This document shows positions 12,283 through 22,397 of a stretch of 62,404 nucleotides of DNA, piece after piece; positions within the stretch are counted from its first letter, which is position 1, and the number at the start of each line of letters is the position of its first letter. A program made the translations under genes and the position numbers. The stretch lies in NCBI GenBank assembly GCA_003417655.1, contig QVMW01000017.1:1-62404 (forward strand), in the 5' to 3' direction. This DNA is from Rhodobacteraceae bacterium 63075 (GTDB taxonomy: Bacteria; Pseudomonadota; Alphaproteobacteria; Rhodobacterales; Rhodobacteraceae). Under the pieces are notes generated by a model that saw only the letters and a list, made by a program, of their open reading frames with translations, made no database searches and was not told the origin of the DNA.

Positions 12283-12702
12283 TTCAAATCGGCAGCAACC
12301 TCCACAATGGGGGCGCCTTATTCATTTAGTCTGTCAATTGCCAAACCGCTGTCCCGACAGATTCGGCCTGCTTGCCATTCACTTAGACAACAGCCACTAG
12401 CCGGCTAAAAAAGCCGATTTCTGCTGCGTTGCCGCTACACCCTTATGGACGAGGCGCCGTATAGCTGAACAGGTCTCCCAAAACCTGGCCTGCTTTCTGG
12501 CCTGTCCCCCCAAGGCGAGGTGAATCGCTTTCAGTAAGCTAGCAATTTGGCACGCGTTCTCGCAACGAAACTTCACGCTTGACTCAGGCTTTTGTCGAAA
12601 AGAATCCCTGAGCGAATTCCCGGCCTTTGAAATCTATGGGAAAAACGAAAACGGCACCCCGAATGAAGTGCCGCTCTAAGTCGTTCTGAAGTGACGCTGG
12701 CC
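12283..12702. other. Gene-free dnaA-rpsT interval
   Basis: A 420-bp stretch between the starts of dnaA and the end of rpsT. It holds the dnaA leader, a small CGGCT-AAAAA-AGCCG hairpin (12402-12416) and the rpsT terminator (12641-12673). I looked for TTATCCACA-type DnaA boxes on both strands and saw none, so I do not call an origin here. No open frame in it looks like a gene. Confidence 0.6.
12641..12673 (-). terminator. Rho-independent terminator of rpsT
   Basis: On the minus strand the stem CGGCAC / GTGCCG encloses a 10-nt loop and is followed by TTTTCGTTTTT, about 30 nt past the rpsT stop. This is a standard intrinsic terminator. Confidence 0.8.
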
Positions 12703-12966
12703 TTAGCCGAGCGCTTTTACACGAGCTGAAAGCCGCGACATCTTGCGCGCTGCGGTGTTCTTGTGAAAGACGCCTTTCGAAACGCCGCGCATCAATTCGG
12801 GCTGAACGTTACGCAATGCGCCGGCGGCCGCTTCCTTGTCGCCGGAAGCTATGGCTTCCTCGACTTTGCGCATGTAGGTACGGATGCGCGAACGGCGTGC
12901 TTTGTTCACAGCGAAACGGCGCTCGTTCTGACGAGCGCGCTTCTTGGCTTGGGGCGAATTTGCCAT
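12703..12966 (-). CDS. rpsT: 30S ribosomal protein S20
   Basis: An 87-residue basic protein that binds the 5' domain of 16S rRNA. The sequence starts [17 protein letters not shown], the family's hallmark, and keeps the [21 protein letters not shown] C-terminal helix (here [17 protein letters not shown]). A GAGG ribosome site lies upstream and an intrinsic terminator downstream, so it is probably a single-gene unit. Its place beside dnaA is common in Rhodobacterales. Confidence 0.97.
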   Translation of the reverse strand: MANSPQAKKRARQNERRFAVNKARRSRIRTYMRKVEEAIASGDKEAAAGALRNVQPELMRGVSKGVFHKNTAARKMSRLSARVKALG

Positions 12967-13141
12967 TTGGATGACCTCGGTTCGGTTTCAATTTGTTCTA
13001 CGCAGGCAAAGCGCTCGAAGAGCCGACACCGAGTGGTGATTCGAGCCAGAGCGGGCTGCACGCGCATGTATCGCGGCGCATATACGCCAGTTCACCCGGT
13101 TTGCAAACCCCTATATACGCCCACAGCTTTCGACCATTTCG

Positions 13142-13918
13142 CTACTTGTCGCGGAACTGAGCCTGGCGTTTCTCAGAGAAAGCCGCCATGCCTTCCTTCT
13201 GGTCTTCTGTTGCAAAAAGCGAATGAAACACGCGCCGTTCGAAAAGCAGGCCTTCCGCGAGCGTCGTTTCGAAAGATCTGTTGACCGCTTCCTTGACGGC
13301 CATCGACGTCAGCATCGACTTCTCCGCAATCTTGGTTGCAGCCGCCATGGCTTCTTCCATCAGCTTCTTCGATGGAACGACGCGGCTGACAAGCCCTGCA
13401 CGCTCCGCCTCCTCGGCGTCCATGAAGCGCCCCGTGAGGTTCATGTCCATGGCCTTGGCCTTGCCGATGGCGCGCGTCAATCGCTGCGTGCCGCCGAGCC
13501 CGGCCATGACGCCCAGGTTGATCTCCGGCTGGCCAAATTTCGCATTGTCGGCACAGATGATGAAATCACACATCATCGCAAGCTCGCAGCCGCCGCCGAG
13601 CGCATAGCCGGAAACAGCAGCGATAATGGGCTTTCGAATGCGTCCGATCTCGTGGCTTTCGGGCGTAAAGAGGTCTTCCGTGAAAACCTCCACGAAGCTC
13701 TTTTCGCTCATCATCTTGATGTCTGCGCCGCCCGCGAATGCTTTCTCACTACCGGTGAGCACGATGCAGCGCACCTTGTCATTCGCTTGCACTTCCTTAA
13801 GCGCGGCGACCAGCTCCGTCAGGAGCTCGGCATTCAGGGCATTGAGGGCATCGGGGCGGTTCAGGCGGATCAGGGCAATGTGGTCTTCGACGTCTACGAT
13901 CAGCGTCTCATAGGCCAT
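13142..13918 (-). CDS. Enoyl-CoA hydratase (crotonase family)
   Basis: A 258-residue crotonase-fold enzyme that adds water to trans-2-enoyl-CoA in fatty-acid beta-oxidation. The oxyanion-hole segments [11 protein letters not shown] near 63-73 and [13 protein letters not shown] near 104 are present. Both catalytic glutamates of short-chain hydratases are visible, one in GGGCELA and one in GQPEINLGV. That pattern supports hydratase activity over other crotonase activities. The start is ATG 13918 (MAYETL). It lies between rpsT and mutM as an apparently independent gene. Confidence 0.92.
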   Translation of the reverse strand: MAYETLIVDVEDHIALIRLNRPDALNALNAELLTELVAALKEVQANDKVRCIVLTGSEKAFAGGADIKMMSEKSFVEVFTEDLFTPESHEIGRIRKPIIAAVSGYALGGGCELAMMCDFIICADNAKFGQPEINLGVMAGLGGTQRLTRAIGKAKAMDMNLTGRFMDAEEAERAGLVSRVVPSKKLMEEAMAAATKIAEKSMLTSMAVKEAVNRSFETTLAEGLLFERRVFHSLFATEDQKEGMAAFSEKRQAQFRDK

Positions 13919-14029
13919 GTGCTTTGCTTTCGCTTGTTGCGTTCAGACCCGATTCCTTATCATTCCTGCCGCATGGTTCAAGCCAAACCGTTTCAACAGG
14001 GCTCTTCGACCGATGCCTCTTGAAACGCT

Positions 14030-14881
14030 TCAGTGCTGACAACGCGGGCAATAGAAGGTCGAGCGGCCCGATTGAACGATGCGGCGGATCGTGCCGTCGC
14101 ATTCTTCCATGCTGCACGGCCTCCCCTCGCGATCGTAGACGCGGAACCGATGCTGGAAGTATCCGAGTTCACCGCTCGCCTGCTTGAAATCGCGCAGGCT
14201 GGAGCCTCCAGAACCGATGGCTTCGTTCAAGACATCCCGGACGGCCGGCACCACCGTGGCAAGCCGCGCGCGGCTCACGCGACCGGCCTCCCGTTTTGGA
14301 GAAATGCCCGTTCTGTGAAGCACTTCGCAGACATAGATGTTTCCGAGCCCCGCGATGATGCGCTGGTCGAGAAGCGCGGCTTTCATCGGGGTGCGGCGGC
14401 CTTCGAGCTTACCTGCGAGATAGACCTCGTCGAATTCATTGCCCAGTGGCTCGGGCCCCAGCCTGGCAAGAAGCGGATGGTCGCCAGCTTTGTTTGTCGC
14501 AAGCAGGTCCATCGCCCCGAACCGCCTCGGATCGTTGAACGCGATCCGCGCGCCGTTCTCCATCCGGAAGATGACATGGTCATGTTTTTCCACTTGCGGG
14601 TGGCTATGGACAAATTGCCCCAGCGGATCCCCCGAAACGGTCATCCGGCCCGACATTCCAAGGTGAATCAGGAGTGATTCCCCGCTATCGAGATCGGCCA
14701 GAATATACTTGGACCGCCGCCTCAGCCGCTCCACCCGCGCGCCTGTCAGACGCCCGGCCATGTTGTCCGGAAAAGGCCAGCGCAGGTCGGGGCGGTTCAC
14801 GGAGACCTCGGCAAAACGCACACCCTCCATGGACGGCGCGAGCCCGCGCATGACGGTTTCGACCTCGGGCAATTCGGGCAT
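14030..14881 (-). CDS. mutM: Formamidopyrimidine-DNA glycosylase
   Basis: A base-excision repair enzyme that removes 8-oxoguanine and formamidopyrimidines and cleaves the AP site. The 283-residue product starts MPELPEVE; after Met removal, Pro2 is the Schiff-base nucleophile and Glu3 assists. The C-terminal zinc finger is complete (CSMEEC ... CPRC, ending QH). I chose ATG 14881 over upstream in-frame codons because the N-terminal proline is essential. It is divergent from ubiE with a 95-bp gap. Confidence 0.96.
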   Translation of the reverse strand: MPELPEVETVMRGLAPSMEGVRFAEVSVNRPDLRWPFPDNMAGRLTGARVERLRRRSKYILADLDSGESLLIHLGMSGRMTVSGDPLGQFVHSHPQVEKHDHVIFRMENGARIAFNDPRRFGAMDLLATNKAGDHPLLARLGPEPLGNEFDEVYLAGKLEGRRTPMKAALLDQRIIAGLGNIYVCEVLHRTGISPKREAGRVSRARLATVVPAVRDVLNEAIGSGGSSLRDFKQASGELGYFQHRFRVYDREGRPCSMEECDGTIRRIVQSGRSTFYCPRCQH

Positions 14882-14976
14882 CGCTCGGCATCCTCCCCGG
14901 ATATAGGCCATTTCAACGCATTGTATGCGCCCTTGCAGCCCTATATGGAGAGAGCGCGCAGCAATCGGCAAGGCTC

Positions 14977-15720
14977 ATGTCAGACAAAACGACCCACTTC
15001 GGATTCGAGACTGTCCCGGAAGCAGAGAAGGCAGGGCGCGTTCGGGGTGTTTTCGGCTCCGTCGCCTCGAAATACGATGTGATGAACGACGCCATGAGCT
15101 TCGGTGTCCACCGCGTCTGGAAAGACGCGATGATGGACTGGCTCGCGCCGCGCCCCGGGCAGAGGTTGCTCGACGTGGCGGGCGGCACCGGAGACATCGC
15201 CTTTCGCTTCCTCGGGCGGGCTGGCCAGGCAGAAGCCGTCGTCCTGGACCTGACCGAAGCGATGCTCGTCGAGGGGCGCAAACGCGCCGAGGCGGAAAAG
15301 CTGGGCCACAGCCTCGAATGGGTCGTCGGAGACGCCATGGCACTGCCCTTTCCCGACAATTCATTCGACGTCTACACGATCAGCTTCGGCATCCGGAACG
15401 TCACCCGCCCGCAGGAGGCCCTGAACGAAGCCTTCCGTGTCCTCCGCCCCGGCGGTCGCCTGATGGTCCTCGAATTCAGCCAGATCCCCAATGAGCTGAT
15501 GCAGAAAGTCTACGATCTTTATTCCTTCAACATCATCCCGCAAATGGGCAAGGTCATCGCTAATGATCGCGACAGCTATCAGTATCTTGTCGAATCCATC
15601 CGGAAATTCCCCGACCAGGACAGTTTCCTTTCCATGGTGCGCCAAGCCGGCTTCGAAAACGCGGCCTACCGCAATCTGACGATGGGCATTGCCTGCCTGC
15701 ATTCGGGCTGGAAGATTTGA
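14977..15720 (+). CDS. ubiE: Ubiquinone/menaquinone biosynthesis C-methyltransferase
   Basis: An SAM-dependent methyltransferase for the C-methylation step of ubiquinone synthesis, also active on demethylmenaquinone in some organisms. In the 247 residues, the glycine-rich SAM site [10 protein letters not shown] lies near residues 64-73, and the family signatures [15 protein letters not shown] (near 29) and [13 protein letters not shown] (near 137) are clear. The C-terminus ends in HSGWKI. It overlaps ubiB by 4 nt. Confidence 0.96.
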   Translation: MSDKTTHFGFETVPEAEKAGRVRGVFGSVASKYDVMNDAMSFGVHRVWKDAMMDWLAPRPGQRLLDVAGGTGDIAFRFLGRAGQAEAVVLDLTEAMLVEGRKRAEAEKLGHSLEWVVGDAMALPFPDNSFDVYTISFGIRNVTRPQEALNEAFRVLRPGGRLMVLEFSQIPNELMQKVYDLYSFNIIPQMGKVIANDRDSYQYLVESIRKFPDQDSFLSMVRQAGFENAAYRNLTMGIACLHSGWKI

Positions 15721-17246
15721 AGGGGCCCATCAACATATTCCGGATGATCCGCATGGGCGCGACGCTCGAACGCACCGGTGCCATGCCGGTCGTACTCGAT
15801 GCCTTCGAGGCGCCGCGGCCTCTGCGCATGATGGCCCGCGCGCTGGTCTGGCCGTTCCAATGGCTGGGAAAGCGCGGCGACAAAGCTCTTCCGCCTCCCA
15901 CGCGGGCCCTTCAAGCGCTCGGCCCCGCCTATATCAAGTTCGGACAGATCCTCAGCACGCGGCCCGACCTTGTCGGGGATGATCTCGCGCACCAGCTCCG
16001 GATCCTTCAGGACAAGCTGCCGCCCTTCAGCGTGGAAGACGCCAGCAAGATGATTGAGGAGGAGCTTGGAGCCCCGGTGGACGAGCTGTTCGCAGAGTTC
16101 AGTGCGCCCGTCGCCGCCGCCTCGATCGCGCAGGTTCACAAGGCGCGCCTTCGGGAAACAGGCCAGGACGTCGCCATCAAGGTTCTCAGGCCGGGTATCG
16201 AGCGCGCGTTTCAACGCGATATCGATGTCTTCTACTTCGTGGCCGACTTCATCGAGTTCTTCAGCCCGGCATCCCGCCGCCTAAAACCTCGTGACGTGAT
16301 CGCCCATTTCGAAGGCGTCGTGAAAGGTGAGCTCGACCTGCGCCTCGAAGCGGCCTCGGCCAGCGAATTTGCCGCCAATACCGAGAGCGATCAGGGATTC
16401 ACCCTTCCGTCCATACTCTGGGAGCTTTCGCACCGCCGTGTCATGACCATGTCCTGGGCCGAAGGGGTTTCCCTCGGTGACAACGCCGCCCTCGCAGCTG
16501 CCGGGCATGATCTCCACGAGCTGGGAGAACGTGTTCTGCAACTTTTTCTGAGCCACGCTCTTCGAGACGGCTTCTTTCACGCAGACATGCACCAGGGCAA
16601 CCTGAAGGTCGCTGCAAGCGGCGAGATAATTGCATTCGATTTTGGCATCATGGGCCATATCGACGAATACACGCGCCGCGTTTATGCCGAAATCCTCTAC
16701 GGCTTCATCAAGCGCGACTATCAGCGCGTCGCCGAGGTTCATTTCGAGGCGGGCTATGTCCCGGCGGATCGCGACGTGGACGAATTTGCAAGGGCATTGC
16801 GCGCGGTCGGCGAGCCCATCTTCGGCATGGATGCCACGCGCATATCCATGGGCAAGTTGCTGAGCTACCTGTTCGAAGTCACCGAACGCTTCGGCATGGA
16901 AACCCGCACCGAGCTCATCCTTCTTCAGCGCACCATGGTCGTTGTCGAAGGCGTCGCGCGCAGCCTCAGCCCCCAACTCAATATCTGGGAGGTCGCACAG
17001 CCGATCGTTGAAGACTACATCAAGCGCGCCCTCGGCCCACGGGCTCTTGCAGGCGATCTCGTCAAGACGCTTCAAGTGGTCGCTCGTTTCGGCCCCCGGC
17101 TGCCGAAGCTCGTCGAGCAGGCGCTCACGGCCGAGCCACCAGCGCCGAACCATGCCTCGCCAGCGTCGAAAGCCCGCTTGGCGACGATTTCAGCCACCGC
17201 AGGGGCCGCGGCCGCCTTGCTCGCGGCCTACTTGGTTTCATCCTGA
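15717..17246 (+). CDS. ubiB: Ubiquinone biosynthesis protein UbiB (atypical kinase)
   Basis: A 509-residue member of the ABC1/ADCK/UbiB atypical kinase family, needed for aerobic ubiquinone synthesis. Visible are the KxGQ-type motif ([15 protein letters not shown] near 65-79), the ATP-binding lysine region VAIKVLRPG, the catalytic loop HADMHQGNL, and [10 protein letters not shown] as the DFG motif. The C-terminal residues 485-508 are hydrophobic and probably anchor the protein in the membrane. Translation seems to begin at a TTG that overlaps the ubiE stop by 4 nt, so the two are coupled. Confidence 0.94.
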   Translation: MKGPINIFRMIRMGATLERTGAMPVVLDAFEAPRPLRMMARALVWPFQWLGKRGDKALPPPTRALQALGPAYIKFGQILSTRPDLVGDDLAHQLRILQDKLPPFSVEDASKMIEEELGAPVDELFAEFSAPVAAASIAQVHKARLRETGQDVAIKVLRPGIERAFQRDIDVFYFVADFIEFFSPASRRLKPRDVIAHFEGVVKGELDLRLEAASASEFAANTESDQGFTLPSILWELSHRRVMTMSWAEGVSLGDNAALAAAGHDLHELGERVLQLFLSHALRDGFFHADMHQGNLKVAASGEIIAFDFGIMGHIDEYTRRVYAEILYGFIKRDYQRVAEVHFEAGYVPADRDVDEFARALRAVGEPIFGMDATRISMGKLLSYLFEVTERFGMETRTELILLQRTMVVVEGVARSLSPQLNIWEVAQPIVEDYIKRALGPRALAGDLVKTLQVVARFGPRLPKLVEQALTAEPPAPNHASPASKARLATISATAGAAAALLAAYLVSS

Positions 17247-17344
17247 GCCATATTTGCAGCATTTCGCGCGCAAGCAGTCGTCGCCTCTACCCAACTCAGC
17301 GAAATTCTTCTAGGTTGCCGGGAAACGAAACAGGCAATTGAAAC

Positions 17345-19453
17345 ATGCGCAAAACCTCCACGATTTTCGGGATCGCACTCACCACGGCGTTGCCAGGCGC
17401 GCTGACGAGCGAAGGGATGACAAGCGAAGCCGTCAACATGTATGGCCTGCCCGGCGGCCTCGTGGATATGCCGACGGCTGAAACAGCTCCCGATGCGCAA
17501 TTGACCACATCCTTCTCCTATTTTGGAGGAACCACGAAATCCCAGCTAAACTTCCAGCTTACGCCCCGGCTCTCTGGAACATTCCGATATGCTGCAATCC
17601 GCGGCCTCGACGTTCCCGGGTATACGCTTGCGTCCTACTATGACCGTAGCTTCGATCTGCATTACCGCCTGCTCGACGAGACCAAATGGCGCCCCGCCGT
17701 GGCTTTCGGACTTCGCGACCTGCTCGGAACCGGCCTTTACGGAGGGGAGTATATCGTCGCCACTAAATCCCTGGGCGACAAGGTCCGCGTGACAGGCGGC
17801 ATCGGCTGGGGACGGCTCGGCAGCTACAATACAATCGGCCAGATGGGTGTCAGGCCCACGGATACACTGGGAAGCGGCGGTGTGCCCAACTACGATCGTT
17901 GGTTTCGCGGCGATGTCGCGCCTTTTGCCGGGATCAGCTATCAACACGATGACAAGCTCAGCTTCGCGCTGGAGTATTCATCCGATGCCTACACGCGCGA
18001 AGATGCCGATGGTGTCTTCGAACACCGTTCTCCCTTCAATTTCGGGGTCAGGTATCGGTATTCGGATTCCGTCTCCTTCGGCGCGTATTACATGCATGGC
18101 AGCGAACTCGGCGTAAACGTCAGCTTCGCACTCAATCCGCGACGCTCGCCTGTCGAGGGTAGCAGCGATACGGCGCCACAACCCGTGGCAGTGAGAGACG
18201 CGCGGTCCGCGCGCGATCTCGGATGGACGCTCGAGCCCGACTCCAAGCCCCGGCTTGAATTGCGGCTCTCCAGAGCACTGGCACAAGAGGGCATCGTGCT
18301 TGAAGCACTTCGCCTCGACGGCAGGTCCGCAGAAGCGCTGATCCGCAATGAGCGCTACGATGTCGAGGCCCAGGCCGTTGGGCGCACCATGCGCGTCATG
18401 AGCCGGGTGTTGCCCGCATCGGTCGAAACCCTCGAGGTGACTCAGTCATCGAACGGTATGCCTCTCGGGTCCGTCTCCCTCGCCCGCACCGATCTGGAAC
18501 AGCTGGAGTTCTCACCATCCGAAGCCGTTCTCGAGCGCGTCTCTTTCTCCGCTGACACCCGTGCAGGCGATCTGACACCGCTCGATAGCGCCTATCCGCG
18601 CTTCTCCTGGCATTTGGGGCCGCAGGTCAAGCTCAGCGTTTTCGACCCTGACAGCCCGGTTCGTGCTGATCTTCTGGCCATCGCCGAAGGCCAGTATCAT
18701 TTCGGCCCTGGCTGGGTTGCCTCCGGCTCGGTCAACTACAAACTCGCTGGTAACCTTGATGGCTTGTCGCCAAATCGCACGGGTGTTCAGCCCGTGAACC
18801 CGCCGCACAAGGTGCGGTCCGACGCACGCCTTTACGCCGAAGGGCGCGGCCCCAAGATTGACCATCTGACGCTCGCCAAATATGGCCGCCTTGGCGATAA
18901 TATCTATGGCCGCATGACATTCGGTTATCTGGAACAAATGTATGCCGGCATTTCGGGTGAAATACTCTGGAAACAGCCGACAAACAGGCTCGCGCTTGGC
19001 GCGGAACTCAACTACGTCGCTCAGCGCGACTTCGATCAACGCTTTGGCCTTCAAGATTACAAAATCGCCACCGGCCACCTTTCGGCCTATTACGACTTGG
19101 GAAATGGTTTCCATACGCAACTCGATGTCGGCCGCTACCTTGCGGGGGATTGGGGCGCGACACTCTCGCTCGATCGCGAGTTTGGAAACGGCTGGCGCAT
19201 CGGGGCCTATGCGACCTTCACCGACCTCGAGTTCGAACGCTTCGGGGAAGGATCATTCGACAAGGGCATTCGGATCACGATGCCCCTGAGCTGGGCCCTT
19301 GGCAATTCGACGAAGCGCTCTACGCAAACAACGCTCCAGTCGCTGACCCGCGATGGCGGCGCACGTCTGAATGTAAACGGACGCCTATATGATACGGTCC
19401 GGGAAACGCACGGCGCCGATATGGCCAAAACCTGGGGGAGATTCTGGAGATGA
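17345..19453 (+). CDS. YjbH-domain outer-membrane protein
   Basis: A 702-residue secreted protein of the YjbH/GfcD family, predicted to form outer-membrane beta-barrels linked to exopolysaccharide secretion. It has a short N-terminal hydrophobic segment, then the family-typical NMYGLPGGLVDMPTAE near 31-46, alternating aromatic beta strands throughout, and a second barrel-like half from about 420 onward. Length is normal for the family. It overlaps the YjbF-like gene by 4 nt (ATGA). The start lacks a strong ribosome site. Confidence 0.85.
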   Translation: MRKTSTIFGIALTTALPGALTSEGMTSEAVNMYGLPGGLVDMPTAETAPDAQLTTSFSYFGGTTKSQLNFQLTPRLSGTFRYAAIRGLDVPGYTLASYYDRSFDLHYRLLDETKWRPAVAFGLRDLLGTGLYGGEYIVATKSLGDKVRVTGGIGWGRLGSYNTIGQMGVRPTDTLGSGGVPNYDRWFRGDVAPFAGISYQHDDKLSFALEYSSDAYTREDADGVFEHRSPFNFGVRYRYSDSVSFGAYYMHGSELGVNVSFALNPRRSPVEGSSDTAPQPVAVRDARSARDLGWTLEPDSKPRLELRLSRALAQEGIVLEALRLDGRSAEALIRNERYDVEAQAVGRTMRVMSRVLPASVETLEVTQSSNGMPLGSVSLARTDLEQLEFSPSEAVLERVSFSADTRAGDLTPLDSAYPRFSWHLGPQVKLSVFDPDSPVRADLLAIAEGQYHFGPGWVASGSVNYKLAGNLDGLSPNRTGVQPVNPPHKVRSDARLYAEGRGPKIDHLTLAKYGRLGDNIYGRMTFGYLEQMYAGISGEILWKQPTNRLALGAELNYVAQRDFDQRFGLQDYKIATGHLSAYYDLGNGFHTQLDVGRYLAGDWGATLSLDREFGNGWRIGAYATFTDLEFERFGEGSFDKGIRITMPLSWALGNSTKRSTQTTLQSLTRDGGARLNVNGRLYDTVRETHGADMAKTWGRFWR

Positions 19454-20136
19454 TTCGTCCTTTGACCTTGGTTTTCGGAACCCTGTGCCTCGTGTTCGCC
19501 CTTGCGTCCTGCGGAAACCAACCCGGGCGTGGGCTTGTCATGAAGTCCATCACGAGCGGAGCCCTGAAGAAGAACCAAGCGCCCGCGAACGCCGATATGC
19601 CGAGCCAGCAAGAGCTCGAAGCAAATATCTCGCACGCGCTTGCCAATTCCGACAAACGTCTCTCCATCGTTGTGATCGAAAAGCGCGATAGTTTTTCCTT
19701 CCTGACTGAAATCAGTCAGAACGGCCCAATCCGGACGTGGGCATCGCCTGACAGACGGACGTTGAGCACGTCATCAGGCCTCATCGTCGCAACACGCGGC
19801 CTGGGCTTCGATTTGATGTCCGCGTCCTTGCCTGGCTCGAAAGCGCTCGTAACAAGCCGAAAGGCCGGACAGGCGCAGCGCGTGTTGCGCTACCTTGATG
19901 GTGAAAACCAGAAGCAAGAGCTTCGCTTTTCCTGTCGGGTGTCACGCGGCAAGCCCCAGAAGATCGCCATTGGCGAAATCAGGGCTAGCACCATCACGAT
20001 GACTGAGAGCTGCCGCTCAAGCGGAGCGTCATTCGAGAATACATATCTCGTGGATGGTCGCGGGCGCATCGTCCAGTCTCGTCAGTGGCTCGGTGCCGAG
20101 AACAGCTATATCTTCTGGCAAAAACTTCGCCACTGA
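19450..20136 (+). CDS. YjbF/GfcB-family lipoprotein
   Basis: A 228-residue lipoprotein with a signal peptide and lipobox ALASC (Cys21). The mature region, with ASPDRRTLSTSSGLIVATRGLGFDLM near 98-123 in the middle, matches YjbF/GfcB proteins encoded with YjbH in exopolysaccharide operons. Known operons have four genes (yjbEFGH); here only H and F are present, in the order H-F. Its stop is 11 bp from the convergent flgD stop. Confidence 0.8.
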   Translation: MIRPLTLVFGTLCLVFALASCGNQPGRGLVMKSITSGALKKNQAPANADMPSQQELEANISHALANSDKRLSIVVIEKRDSFSFLTEISQNGPIRTWASPDRRTLSTSSGLIVATRGLGFDLMSASLPGSKALVTSRKAGQAQRVLRYLDGENQKQELRFSCRVSRGKPQKIAIGEIRASTITMTESCRSSGASFENTYLVDGRGRIVQSRQWLGAENSYIFWQKLRH

Positions 20137-20147
20137 TCGCGCCAGGA

Positions 20148-20813
20148 TCAATCACGTATCGCCACGACATCCGAGCTGAATATCGGCTGGCCGCCCTCGA
20201 GGATCAGCACGACCTGGCCGTCAAGCATCTGCGCTTCCTCGACGCGCTGATAGCTCTCAACGGGTGACGTTCCGAGCGATTCTCCATTTGCGAAGTTCTC
20301 GATTTCGAAACGGTAGGCGCCATCTGCAAACGGCGCTCCAGTATCGTCAACACCGGCCCACTCCACCGATTCGGCACCAAGGTCGACCTGCAGCCTTTGA
20401 ACTTCGTTGCCGTTTTCATCGTAGACGACGAGGTAGGCCTCGTCAGCCTGCGTCGCCAAGAGCGGATGCAAGGTTTGCGGTGTTCCATCGAATGTCACTG
20501 GTGCGATGCTGCGTGCCTCCATCCCGACCCAGCTGGACAACTGCGACAGTGTTGACGCACCAAGCTGCTCGCCGAGTGCCCCCAAAAGATCATTCGTCTT
20601 GACCTGCTGCTCGACCGAGGAAAAGCTTGCAAGCTGCGAGGCATATTCCGAGCTTTCCATCGGGTTGAGCGGGTCCTGGTTCGTGGCCTGAACCGTCAGC
20701 ATCTCCAGGAATGTCTGGAAATCGGAATTCAGTGTCGCTTGCCCTGTGGTTTCATTCGCCTGCCGCATAGCAAGAGCGGAACTCATCGCGGTATTGGTAT
20801 CTATCTCAGTCAT
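20148..20813 (-). CDS. flgD: Flagellar hook assembly protein FlgD
   Basis: The cap protein on which hook subunits polymerise; it is removed when the hook is complete. The 221 residues include the conserved N-terminal export segment FLEMLTVQATNQDPLNPMES near 33-52, followed by a beta-rich FlgD Ig-like region (GNEVQRLQVDLGAESVEWAG near 135). It lies 11 bp downstream of fliK, so hook cap and hook-length ruler are made together. Confidence 0.93.
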   Translation of the reverse strand: MTEIDTNTAMSSALAMRQANETTGQATLNSDFQTFLEMLTVQATNQDPLNPMESSEYASQLASFSSVEQQVKTNDLLGALGEQLGASTLSQLSSWVGMEARSIAPVTFDGTPQTLHPLLATQADEAYLVVYDENGNEVQRLQVDLGAESVEWAGVDDTGAPFADGAYRFEIENFANGESLGTSPVESYQRVEEAQMLDGQVVLILEGGQPIFSSDVVAIRD

Positions 20814-20824
20814 ATCCTGTCCTT

Positions 20825-22288
20825 TCAGATCCTGACGTCGAGGCGACCCGCCTCAATGCTCCAGCGCATCTCCTCTGGCTCTAAACCAGTCGGGGAACCG
20901 CTGGTGCTTTCCGGTGCATCAAGATGTTCCAAGCTGACCTCGTCGCCCCCTTTTTGAAGAAATTCGAATTCTGCATTCCCGAATCCTTGAGAGCTGAGGT
21001 CTTGAGCGAAGCTCTCTGCATGTCGCCTCAAGGCATCCAAGATCTCGGCTCTGTCCGCCGTAATCTGAACTGATATTTGGCCTTCAGAGGGCACCATGAG
21101 GAAACGAAGCTTACCCAGCTCCCTTGGATAAAGATGAATTTCGATCTCACGCTGGCCCTTCGCGCTCATCTCGACGAGCGCATCTCGCACGATCGCTATT
21201 ACCTTGGGGTCCGACAGAACCGTATGGGCCGGCTGCATCGGCGCAGGCGACCTTTGGACCAGCTCCGGCCCTCCATAAGAAAGGGCCAAGTCAAAGGAAG
21301 GGGAGCGTTCCGTCGCACCTGCTTTCGGATCACTGGTTTTCCACGCAGCATCGACAGGCCGTGCGATGGCTGCGGAGCTCACAGCGTCAAGCATTGAACC
21401 GCGATGCTGTCCTTCAGTGGATTGTCCCTCCAACGGCGTTCGCATCTTGGCTAGCCCGGACGATTCGACGTTCCCTGGCGCCCCGGCACCCGGTGCCCCG
21501 GTCCCTCTGGTGTCTTCGAACTTCAAGGGCTCTCTGGGCAGCTCGGCGAGTGCTACCCTCAAGGTCTGTCCGATTATCGCATTCTGCCCAAACTTGACCT
21601 CATATCCAAGGTTGCGCCCAGCAAAGCGATGGTCACTTACAGCATGTTTTGCCAAGGTGTCGGTGCTTTCGCCAAGCACTTGCGAGGGCGGATCGCTCCG
21701 TGTTTCTCCATGTTGAACGGAAAGAATGGCCCCGGCCTGGTCTGATCTGCCTCGAAATGCCCCACGATCTGCACGCGGACCAATAGTGGTGTTGGGAAGC
21801 TGATCTCGCCGGGTTGAATCATGCAAATGAGCCTCTGGCTCATCAGTCACTGAGTAAGAAATTATCGCTTTTTCGGACCGGGGCACCACTCCGCTGGATG
21901 CCGCCATTTCCGGCATATCGCTTGCAACGGTTACGCTTTCCAAGCCAGTCTCACGAGAAGTCTTCGGATCCGGTGGTCTGTGTGTCGTATCAGCCATCTG
22001 GACCTGCGCGTCCCCATCGATCAATACCTCATTGTCTGGATTGAGATCAGCCGACATCGATTTCTCGTCTGGGACTGACGCGGATTCCGCTGGCAGTGCC
22101 TCTTCGATATCATGCACCTCGATCGACGGCGCAAAATCATTCCAGAAGTCCCCCTTATTTGGAAACGAGGTCTCGTTCTGCCATGAAGACTTCGGACGCG
22201 CTTCGGAATGCTCCCCGCCCGGAAGTAGCGGCACTGTGTTTTCGCTACCGCGCTGCGAAGGCACAAAGGAGAGTTTCATAGATAGCAT
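20825..22288 (-). CDS. fliK: Flagellar hook-length control protein FliK
   Basis: A 487-residue secreted molecular ruler that ends hook growth by switching export specificity at FlhB. The long N-terminal half (to about 370) is low-complexity and poorly conserved, as usual. The C-terminal domain is typical: REIEIHLYPRELGKLRFLMV near 403-422 and the following ITADRAEILDALRRH. ATG 22288 has GAGGA upstream; ATG 22279 is an alternative. It is divergent from the flgJ-flgN unit, with a CtrA-like site in the gap. Confidence 0.88.
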   Translation of the reverse strand: MLSMKLSFVPSQRGSENTVPLLPGGEHSEARPKSSWQNETSFPNKGDFWNDFAPSIEVHDIEEALPAESASVPDEKSMSADLNPDNEVLIDGDAQVQMADTTHRPPDPKTSRETGLESVTVASDMPEMAASSGVVPRSEKAIISYSVTDEPEAHLHDSTRRDQLPNTTIGPRADRGAFRGRSDQAGAILSVQHGETRSDPPSQVLGESTDTLAKHAVSDHRFAGRNLGYEVKFGQNAIIGQTLRVALAELPREPLKFEDTRGTGAPGAGAPGNVESSGLAKMRTPLEGQSTEGQHRGSMLDAVSSAAIARPVDAAWKTSDPKAGATERSPSFDLALSYGGPELVQRSPAPMQPAHTVLSDPKVIAIVRDALVEMSAKGQREIEIHLYPRELGKLRFLMVPSEGQISVQITADRAEILDALRRHAESFAQDLSSQGFGNAEFEFLQKGGDEVSLEHLDAPESTSGSPTGLEPEEMRWSIEAGRLDVRI

Positions 22289-22334
22289 GGCGTCCTCGGA
22301 GTTCTTCCAATGCGCACACCATTGCAGAAGGCGG

Positions 22335-22349
22335 TTACCACATCTTTAC
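22335..22349. promoter_or_regulatory. CtrA-like site between fliK and flgJ
   Basis: TTAC-N7-TTAC, a degenerate match to the CtrA pattern TTAA-N7-TTAA. It lies about 47 bp from both divergent start codons. It is the weakest of the six sites. Confidence 0.3.
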
Positions 22350-22397
22350 CGTTTCATGTGCAAAACGAGGAAAGTTGAAAGAATTGGAGGCAAATCC

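Noticed and set aside
12283..12702. Replication origin beside dnaA
   Set aside because: No perfect DnaA box and no clear AT-rich repeat cluster are visible, so the claim is not supported from sequence alone.
22032..22397. N-terminal extension of the FlgJ-like gene
   Set aside because: The extra residues lie antisense to fliK, are not FlgJ-like, and lack a ribosome site; GTG 22398 has a strong one.
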